A stretch of 7,622 bases of DNA from the NCBI GenBank assembly GCA_947631215.1, contig CANRKN010000094.1, positions 1 to 7,622 of the forward strand, read 5' to 3'. The stretch is from an uncultured Oscillospiraceae bacterium (GTDB lineage Bacteria; Bacillota_A; Clostridia; Oscillospirales; Oscillospiraceae). This document shows, piece after piece, positions 1-5,402 of this stretch (positions within the stretch are counted from its first letter, which is position 1; each line of letters starts with the position of its first letter). The translations under genes were made by a program, and so were the position numbers. The notes under the pieces were generated by a model. The model worked only from the letters and a program-made list of their open reading frames with translations. It had not been told where the DNA came from and made no database searches.

Positions 1-117
1 CTTCTCAAAATCCCAGAACGGTGTGTTCAGGTCTACCCATTCATATTCGTCGTCATGGGGTGTTATACCATTGGCGCACATGGTGGGTTTCCTCTTTGCC
101 TTGATATTTTCAACCAT
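1..117 (-). CDS. 5' end of an unidentified protein gene, cut by the window edge
   Basis: The frame is open from an ATG at 117-115 to the left edge, giving 39 residues with no stop. The ATG directly follows the relaxase stop codon (TGA then ATG, no gap). It has a ribosome site, AAGGAGAG, seven bases upstream inside the end of the relaxase gene, so it looks like the third gene of the mobilization operon and is probably translationally coupled. A second possible start is Met13 (MCANGI...), preceded by GAGGAA at good spacing. The visible part has a short basic start (KAKRKP) followed by an acidic, aromatic stretch (HDDEYEWVDL, then PFWDFEK). I do not recognise the family and assign no function. 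The reading frame and start are well supported; the identity is not. Confidence 0.6.
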   Translation of the reverse strand, partial: MVENIKAKRKPTMCANGITPHDDEYEWVDLNTPFWDFEK

Positions 118-1587
118 TCAACGCTCTCCTTTTTCAACTTTCTTCTCCTGGGTAGTGACCGGCTGACCGCGCTGTTCCAGTGCCACATTGACGTGGTGCC
201 GGACCTGCAGCAGCTTCGTGAGATCGTCCCGCAGGGGTTTGTACTTGGCATAGGCCGCCTCATGCTCCCGCGTCAGCGTTTCCATCTCCCGTTGCCAAGC
301 GGAGATGGGCAGCTTGCCGTCCGGCGTGAAAGCGTCCGTCAGCTTGCGCCGGGCCATATAAAACTGCCGCAGCTCGCTTTCATGCTCCTGCCTGTACTTC
401 TCCCGCTGGCCCTTCCAACGGATGCCGGTCATCTCGTCGAAGATAGGCTTTAGGCGGGCGTAGTTCTCCGCCTGCTGGAGCAGGTCCTTCAGCTCTTTCC
501 GGCGCTTGTTGGATGCGTCCATTTCCGATTTCAGCCCAGACACTTGGCTGTTGAGCTCGGCAACACGTTCTTCCATCGCTTCCACCGTGAACAGCCTGTT
601 CTCCATGATGTAGTTGTGGGCTTCCACAAACTGCTTCAGGTTGTTGAGCTTCGCTTTCCGGCTCCACGCTCCGGCGTTTCGTATGGCGATGTAATCGCCC
701 AGAAGCTGGCCCAGGTTGGGCTGCTGGGGCTGGGACAGCTCCTGCTTGACCTCCTTCAGCCAGTCCAGCAACGTGGCGATCTTCTTCCGCAGACTGCGGA
801 TGGCCGCGTTGGTAGAGCGAATCCAGCGGTTGAGATCGCCCTTGTCGGTAGGGATGCCCTTCGCCTCCATCTGCCGGACGGCGGGACCCTCGTGGACCGT
901 CGGTATCTGGTCGATCCCTTGGCGCGCATAAGAGCGGTGGTCGATCCTACAATCCAAACCTTTTTCCTCAAACTTGGCGTTGCACAGCGCAGCCCAGGCC
1001 GCCCGCCAGGATTCCAGCCGCTCCGGGCTGCCCCAATCGGTGGTGGGTACAGCGTCAAAGGTCGCCTTGCCATTCTCGTCAAGGATACGGTTGCCGTTCT
1101 CGTCCAAGTGGTAGACGCGGTGCTGCTTGTATCCCCATTTCCCATTCTCCTTCAATGGCCGGATGGGACAGAGAATATGGAAATGGGGATTTTGTATCTC
1201 CTTGTCCGGCTTATGGATGGCGAGGTCCGCGATCATACCCCGACTGACAAGCTGCTCCGATACAAATTGCCTTGCAAGCGCGATGTTCTCCTCTAGGGAA
1301 AACTCGTCCTGCAAGGCAATGTCAAAGCTGTATGCAAGCTGGGCGTCTTTGTTCCGCTCCACCTGCTCCAAGGCGTTCCAGAGCGTCTGCCGGTCCGCGT
1401 ATTCTGGCGGGGCATTTGGCGGGAGAAGTATCTCGGAACATATCACGCCTTTCTTTTTACTGTAGTCGCTGGTCTCGCCGTAGTATTCGCTGTAAAGTTT
1501 CTCTCCGGCGCGGTAGGCGGCGGAGGCGATGGCAGACTGACCGGCGTTGCGCTTGATCTGGGTGACATGAAAATGGTAAAGGGCCAT
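118..1587 (-). CDS. MobA/MobL-family (MOBQ) relaxase
   Basis: This is a conjugative relaxase of 489 aa. Relaxases of this family nick one strand at oriT, stay covalently bound to the 5' end through a tyrosine, and pilot the strand into the recipient. The N-terminus (MALYHFHVTQI, then SAIASAAYRAGEK) carries the probable catalytic Tyr25. The metal-binding histidine cluster is seen as H125 followed by NPHFH (residues 133-137) and IRP at 142-144. A DHRSYARQG motif at 216-224 is also typical of MobA/MobL proteins. Residues after about 260 are helical and charged, with a likely coiled coil at about 335-405; no primase or helicase domain is visible. The ATG directly follows the stop of the DUF3847 gene (TAA then ATG) with GGGGAGG upstream, implying coupled translation. 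The matching oriT-like sequence lies about 450 bp upstream of the start. No truncation or frameshift is visible. Confidence 0.93.
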   Translation of the reverse strand: MALYHFHVTQIKRNAGQSAIASAAYRAGEKLYSEYYGETSDYSKKKGVICSEILLPPNAPPEYADRQTLWNALEQVERNKDAQLAYSFDIALQDEFSLEENIALARQFVSEQLVSRGMIADLAIHKPDKEIQNPHFHILCPIRPLKENGKWGYKQHRVYHLDENGNRILDENGKATFDAVPTTDWGSPERLESWRAAWAALCNAKFEEKGLDCRIDHRSYARQGIDQIPTVHEGPAVRQMEAKGIPTDKGDLNRWIRSTNAAIRSLRKKIATLLDWLKEVKQELSQPQQPNLGQLLGDYIAIRNAGAWSRKAKLNNLKQFVEAHNYIMENRLFTVEAMEERVAELNSQVSGLKSEMDASNKRRKELKDLLQQAENYARLKPIFDEMTGIRWKGQREKYRQEHESELRQFYMARRKLTDAFTPDGKLPISAWQREMETLTREHEAAYAKYKPLRDDLTKLLQVRHHVNVALEQRGQPVTTQEKKVEKGER

Positions 1588-1878
1588 TTACAAATCCTCC
1601 CCGTGCAGCGTCCCATGGATAACGGCCTGAGCTTCCGGCAGAGAAAGTATCTGCTCCATGAGGGAGTAAAACGGCACTTCCTCCATGCTCTTGATCTCCG
1701 GGACGATGCTCTCCACGGCGGCCCCGCGGGTGATAAGCCGGTGCGCCCGTGCGGTCCGCTCGGCCTTGCTCAGATACTTTGCTCGGTTCTCTAGCCGTTC
1801 CAGTCGATGCTGGTATTGTTCCAATCGGATGATGTCTTTTTCTTGCTCAGCCAGTAATTGCTCTCTGGTTTTCTCCAT
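1588..1878 (-). CDS. DUF3847-family mobilization accessory protein
   Basis: This small protein of 96 aa matches what I know of the DUF3847 family, usually found directly upstream of MobA/MobL relaxases in mobile elements of Firmicutes. The first half (residues 1-38) is a charged, heptad-like helix rich in Glu, Gln, Arg and Leu, suggesting a short coiled coil. The second half has the basic segment KAERTARAHRLITRGAA (about 38-54), followed by a helix including FYSLMEQILSLP. The basic centre could contact DNA or the relaxase, by analogy with MobC-like accessory factors, but that role is inference. The start is set by a strong AGGAGG six bases upstream of the ATG. The stop TAA abuts the relaxase ATG, so the two are very likely co-transcribed and co-translated. 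The family call rests on memory of its pattern and context. Confidence 0.8.
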   Translation of the reverse strand: MEKTREQLLAEQEKDIIRLEQYQHRLERLENRAKYLSKAERTARAHRLITRGAAVESIVPEIKSMEEVPFYSLMEQILSLPEAQAVIHGTLHGEDL

Positions 1879-1903
1879 AGAATTCCTCCTAAATCAATAA
1901 TTC

Positions 1904-1982
1904 CTGCCGCCAGCAGGCAGCAGGGGGATAGACGCGCAAGCGTCGCAAGGGGGCCGCCCCTTGACCGGAGCAACAGCGACGC
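1904..1982 (-). promoter_or_regulatory. Structured leader upstream of the mobilization genes
   Basis: This non-coding stretch between the terminator and the DUF3847 ribosome site is full of short perfect inverted repeats. Pairs seen: 1940-1946 with 1976-1982 (7 bp); 1946-1952 with 1957-1963 (7 bp, 4-nt loop, CAAGGGG/CCCCTTG); 1931-1935 with 1940-1944 (5 bp, GCAA loop on the plus strand); and 1904-1908 with 1916-1920 (5 bp). The 1940-1946 arm can pair either with 1976-1982 or with 1931-1935, so two folds compete. This could be an RNA leader controlling mob expression or a set of DNA sites for the mobilization proteins. No convincing -10/-35 pair is visible inside it. The pairings are read directly from sequence; the function is inference. 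Confidence 0.45.
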
Positions 1983-2015
1983 AAAAACAGCCCGGACATT
2001 CGTGTGTCCGGGCTG
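1983..2015 (-). terminator. Rho-independent terminator after the defence operon
   Basis: A perfect 11-bp GC-rich stem (1988-1998 with 2005-2015, CAGCCCGGACA/TGTCCGGGCTG) closes a 6-nt loop. On the minus strand it is followed at once by TTTTT (1987-1983). The plus-strand side has no T-run, so it acts on leftward transcription. It lies about 70 bp after the stop codon of the helicase-nuclease gene, beyond the oriT repeats, and would separate the defence transcript from the mobilization genes. If the mob genes are transcribed from within the oriT region, it would instead work as an attenuator for them. Confidence 0.85.
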
Positions 2016-2027
2016 CTGCCTCGCAGA

Positions 2028-2083
2028 GCGCACATACATGGTCGTCAGACCATGTATAGAAGTGCGCCCTTTGTTTCAAAGGG
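2028..2083 (+). other. Probable origin of transfer (oriT), RSF1010/pIP501-like nick region
   Basis: A perfect inverted repeat (2034-2042 with 2049-2057, ATACATGGT/ACCATGTAT, extendable by C2043-G2048 to a 10-bp stem with loop GTCA) is followed within a few bases by AAGTGCGCCCTT at 2060-2071. This has the layout of MOBQ origins of transfer: inverted repeat, then a core resembling TAAGTGCGCCCT as in RSF1010 and pIP501. By that analogy the plus strand is nicked, probably around GTGCG/CCCT (2066/2067). An outer 6-bp arm (GCGCAC 2028-2033 with GTGCGC 2062-2067) extends the cruciform over the nick core. A second perfect repeat (2067-2073 with 2077-2083, CCCTTTG/CAAAGGG, 3-nt loop) follows immediately. 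The MOBQ relaxase encoded nearby makes a cognate site expected. The nick position itself is inferred. Confidence 0.8.
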
Positions 2084-2087
2084 ATGA

Positions 2088-5000
2088 TTATTGGTCCTTA
2101 AAGCATTGATCCACCAGCGCCTGCAGCGTGCTGCTCTTGGCCGCCTCCGCGGCGTCGGCCTGGGCGAAGTGGGTCGTCGCTTTTTTCATATCCTCATCAA
2201 ATCCCAGTATGTAGTTTGTGGCGATCAGGTATATGATCCGTGTCGGTGCCATGCCGTAGACCTGCCTTTCCAGGATGTGGCGGATGCGCTCCCTGTCGTC
2301 TGGGAAGAGCTGGCGCATCTTCTCGCTCCGATAGAGCCGCTTGACGATCTCGGTGATGTAGAGGCCGGACTTCATATAGAGGTCGGCGAAAGTGTTGTCC
2401 GGGTCATCGAAGCAGCCGGGATTCTCTGCCTCCAGCTCATCCACCATCTTGACCACCACCCACCGGGGCGTGAAGATCTGGTTGGTCTTCTGGGGCGGGA
2501 TGTAGTCGAATATATCCTCCTCCCGGCTCTCGTCGAAATAGTCGGCCAGTTCCCGCTTCTTTTTCAGAAACTCCCGGATAGAGTCGTTGAACACCACCTC
2601 GTCGAAGAGGTGCCCGGCGAAATGCTCCGTTACGCCAGTCTCCGGGTCCGTATAGTCCCCGCCGTCCCGCAGGAAACGGAAATCGTCCTCGGTGATACCG
2701 GTCACGTCCAGGAAAACGTTATCCTCCGTGTAGTCGTCGAAGTTAGCCAGGGTAAGCTCGTCGTCCCCGTAGGCCATGATGAAGCTGGGGATGGTGCGGG
2801 CAAAGCCCCGCAGGTGGGCGCGGACATCCTCCTCGATGGTGCGTTTCTCGCTCTCCGCCTTGTGCTTTTCCAGCTGCTCGACCAGCTCTTTGGGCTTCTC
2901 CTCGATGGTCCTCTGGGCTTGCTGCATGGCGGAATCCGTAAAGACCTTCAGCGCGTCCGCGATGGCGGCACTGTACTCATCCTCGGCCTTCTGTATCTCC
3001 GCCTCGCTCTCCGCGGACTGGCGTTTGCGCTCCAGCTCCACCCTGGCGATATTGGTCTGCTGGCGGTAATCGTCCTCCAGCTTCTGAAAGCTGGCGTCCA
3101 CTTCCCGCTCCACTTGTTTTTCCACGCGGGTCCGCACGCCCGGCTTCACGTCATAGGCGTCCGCTGCCGGCTCCACGGTCTTCTGTTTCACCGCCGTCTT
3201 CACGGCCGTCACCATGTCCTGCAGCCGCTTCCCTATATCGTCCGGTCCAGCCGCGCCGAGACTGTCCAGGCTGTCCTGGATATCCGCCTGCATATCCTCG
3301 TAAACCTTGGGTCCGAACACGTCCTGGGTCCGCCCGATGACGATGGCGCCGGGTATCTCCACCTCGCCCTCGCCGTTCACAGGCACTTCGCCCATGTGGT
3401 CCAGAGAATCCCTCTTGTTCTTCTTCGGGTCCTCCTGAGCGGGGGTGAGCTTCTCCACGATCTGGCGCACGATGCCGGGCGCGCCGAAGATGTTGGTGAT
3501 GTTTTTGAACAGGAAGTTGGACATGAAGCCGTGGCGGACCACCTCCTGACTTTTCAGCCGCCGGGGTATGGACAGCACCGCCTTGGCGTCCAGCTCCACC
3601 ATTTTGCCTTCCTCGTCCTCGCCCAGGACGGGGAAGAAGTTCAGGAGCCTCCGGATGTTCTTCTCCCGGTCCTCCCCAGTGCCCCGCCCGGAGGCGGTCT
3701 CCGGGGACAGGTTGTTGGCGAACTCATCAAAGATGATGAGCGTCCGCGCCGGGTCGAAGTCGAAAACGTAAGAGTTCTGCTTTCGGAACCGCTGGCCGCC
3801 GCTGGTGAAGATGCAGGGATTCTGGGCCCGGAACGCCGCCTGCATATAGGACGCCGGGCTTTGCAGATTGCAGAGCATCAGCACGCCGGTCCACTCCGGG
3901 ATGGTCACGCCCACGGTGAGCTGCCCCACGCTTAAGGTGATGGTCCGCTCATGTGTAGCGATGGCCGTTTTCACCCGGTCATAGGCCGCCGCTGTTGCCG
4001 CGTCCTCGTCGCTCTCCCGGCCGTCTCCCGCCGCGATGACGATCTCGCAGTCCCCGAAGGCATAGGCAAACTCGTCGTCCTTCAGCAGCTTGGCCAGGGC
4101 CTTGACGGACGCCACCCGGTTCAGTATCCACAGCGTGTGGGCCAGCTCCCGCCGCAGCTCCGGTGTGGAGAAGGGGTACTTCTCCTGGGTCGTCAGCGCG
4201 TGGAGGAACCTGCGCACCTCCGCCTCATGGACGAACTTGCCGCTCTCGTTGGTGGCGAAAAACTCATTCAGATCGAAAGCGAAATCCACCGTGTCCCCGT
4301 CGTCGGAGAGATCCACGCCTAGCTTAAGCTGGTCATAGATCATGCCCGACATCTGATAGGTGAACATGTTCATCCGGGGCAGGGCCTCGTAGGGGTTGTA
4401 GTCGTCCCCCGTCCAGTTTTCCTTTGCCTCCTGCTCGTCGGCATAGGACCAGTTGTAGATCTGCTCACTGGAAAACTGGTCGCTGGCAAGCTGCTTGAAG
4501 GGTGTGCCGGAGAGATACAGCGTGTGTCTGCGCTTGATGTTTCGGAAGGCTCGCTCTGTGCGCATGGTGTCCACGCCCTCGTGGGCCTCGTCGATGATGA
4601 GAAGGTCGAACTGCATATCGCTGATCCACTTCAGCTTGTCATACTGCCCGCCGAAGTAGACCGAGCCCTTCAGCCCCTGCAGGGATTCAAAGGCCACGAT
4701 GCCCCGCTCGATGCCCCGGCTCAGTGCCGAGATATATTCCTCCCTAGTCTGGACTCCGGCCTGGCCCCGCAGGGCGTCCGTGTCCGAAACGAAGGCCATT
4801 CTATCCCGCCAGCCGATGAACTTGCGGAAATCCTCCGCCCAGGAGTTGGCGATGCTGGGCCGGTTGGTGACGATGAGCACCCGGTCCAGCTCCATCTTTT
4901 CGATCAAGTCATAGCTGGCCAGGGTCTTCCCGAACCGGGGCTTGGCGTTCCAGAGAAACTCCGTTCCGCCGCTCTCAAAGTAGTCCGCCGTCATGGCCAC

Positions 5001-5402
5001 GGCCTCCGCCTGCTCTTTTCGCAGGTCGTAGGTACATGCCTCCGGCCAGGAGGTCTCCCGCCGGGCAAAGCTACGGAACAGCTCCTCCGAGCGGGGACCG
5101 TCTATCTGGAACCACTCGGTTTTCGGTTCCCGGGGGATGTGGTGCTGGCTCTGGAGAAAGTCGTGGAATTCATGGTCCGTGAAATACTCCCCGGAGCCGT
5201 CCTTATACATGGCGTTGTCCGACCAGGCCAGCGCCCAGCGGATGTCAGCCGTGTGGGTCTGCTGGCCGATGCGCTTTTGGACGGACTGCTTTTCCGTGTA
5301 CCCGATCTTCGTCCAGCCGTCGTGATAGCTGACGCCCGGCGTGTTGTAGGCGTATATCATGGGGACGACCCGGACGTTAGGCGCAATGTTGGGCACGCTC
5401 AT
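2088..5402 (-). CDS. GIY-YIG-like nuclease / DEAH helicase with methyltransferase-like C-terminus (restriction subunit)
   Basis: This multidomain protein of 1104 aa is probably the DNA translocase and cleavage subunit of a restriction-like system. The N-terminus (about 13-115) resembles T5orf172/GIY-YIG nucleases: MIYAYN (15-20), TKIGYT (31-36), R44, and EWF (96-98). A superfamily 2 helicase core follows: Walker A AKPRFGKT (153-160), DEAH (271-274), SGTP (298-301), a motif V-like segment (490-504, SVGQLTVGVTIPEW) and a motif VI-like QAAFRAQNP (521-529). Residues about 755-865 are strongly charged and heptad-like, a likely coiled coil. The C-terminus (about 975-1075) has methyltransferase-like sequence: QIFTPRWVVVKM, a degenerate motif I (FADLYMKSGLYITEI) and QVYGMAPTRIIYL. 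It ends without an NPPY motif. The ATG overlaps the upstream methyltransferase stop by one base and has AAGGAG eight bases upstream, so the two are coupled. The nuclease call is less certain than the helicase. A Type ISP- or Type III-like mechanism is inference. Confidence 0.88.
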   Translation of the reverse strand: MSVPNIAPNVRVVPMIYAYNTPGVSYHDGWTKIGYTEKQSVQKRIGQQTHTADIRWALAWSDNAMYKDGSGEYFTDHEFHDFLQSQHHIPREPKTEWFQIDGPRSEELFRSFARRETSWPEACTYDLRKEQAEAVAMTADYFESGGTEFLWNAKPRFGKTLASYDLIEKMELDRVLIVTNRPSIANSWAEDFRKFIGWRDRMAFVSDTDALRGQAGVQTREEYISALSRGIERGIVAFESLQGLKGSVYFGGQYDKLKWISDMQFDLLIIDEAHEGVDTMRTERAFRNIKRRHTLYLSGTPFKQLASDQFSSEQIYNWSYADEQEAKENWTGDDYNPYEALPRMNMFTYQMSGMIYDQLKLGVDLSDDGDTVDFAFDLNEFFATNESGKFVHEAEVRRFLHALTTQEKYPFSTPELRRELAHTLWILNRVASVKALAKLLKDDEFAYAFGDCEIVIAAGDGRESDEDAATAAAYDRVKTAIATHERTITLSVGQLTVGVTIPEWTGVLMLCNLQSPASYMQAAFRAQNPCIFTSGGQRFRKQNSYVFDFDPARTLIIFDEFANNLSPETASGRGTGEDREKNIRRLLNFFPVLGEDEEGKMVELDAKAVLSIPRRLKSQEVVRHGFMSNFLFKNITNIFGAPGIVRQIVEKLTPAQEDPKKNKRDSLDHMGEVPVNGEGEVEIPGAIVIGRTQDVFGPKVYEDMQADIQDSLDSLGAAGPDDIGKRLQDMVTAVKTAVKQKTVEPAADAYDVKPGVRTRVEKQVEREVDASFQKLEDDYRQQTNIARVELERKRQSAESEAEIQKAEDEYSAAIADALKVFTDSAMQQAQRTIEEKPKELVEQLEKHKAESEKRTIEEDVRAHLRGFARTIPSFIMAYGDDELTLANFDDYTEDNVFLDVTGITEDDFRFLRDGGDYTDPETGVTEHFAGHLFDEVVFNDSIREFLKKKRELADYFDESREEDIFDYIPPQKTNQIFTPRWVVVKMVDELEAENPGCFDDPDNTFADLYMKSGLYITEIVKRLYRSEKMRQLFPDDRERIRHILERQVYGMAPTRIIYLIATNYILGFDEDMKKATTHFAQADAAEAAKSSTLQALVDQCFKDQ

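Noticed and set aside
544..1296. 250-codon plus-strand open frame opposite the relaxase gene
   Set aside because: It is antisense to the conserved relaxase histidine motif and shows no family resemblance.
1791..2109. Short open frames on both strands across the oriT/terminator region (61-83 codons)
   Set aside because: They run through perfect hairpins and the nick-region match, lack good ribosome sites, and give no recognisable protein.
2091..3935. 614-codon open frame on the plus strand, antisense to the nuclease-helicase gene
   Set aside because: The translation is low-complexity, rich in Leu, His, Val and Gly, has no recognisable motif and fully overlaps a gene with clear helicase motifs. 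Long antisense frames are expected from GC-rich third codon positions.
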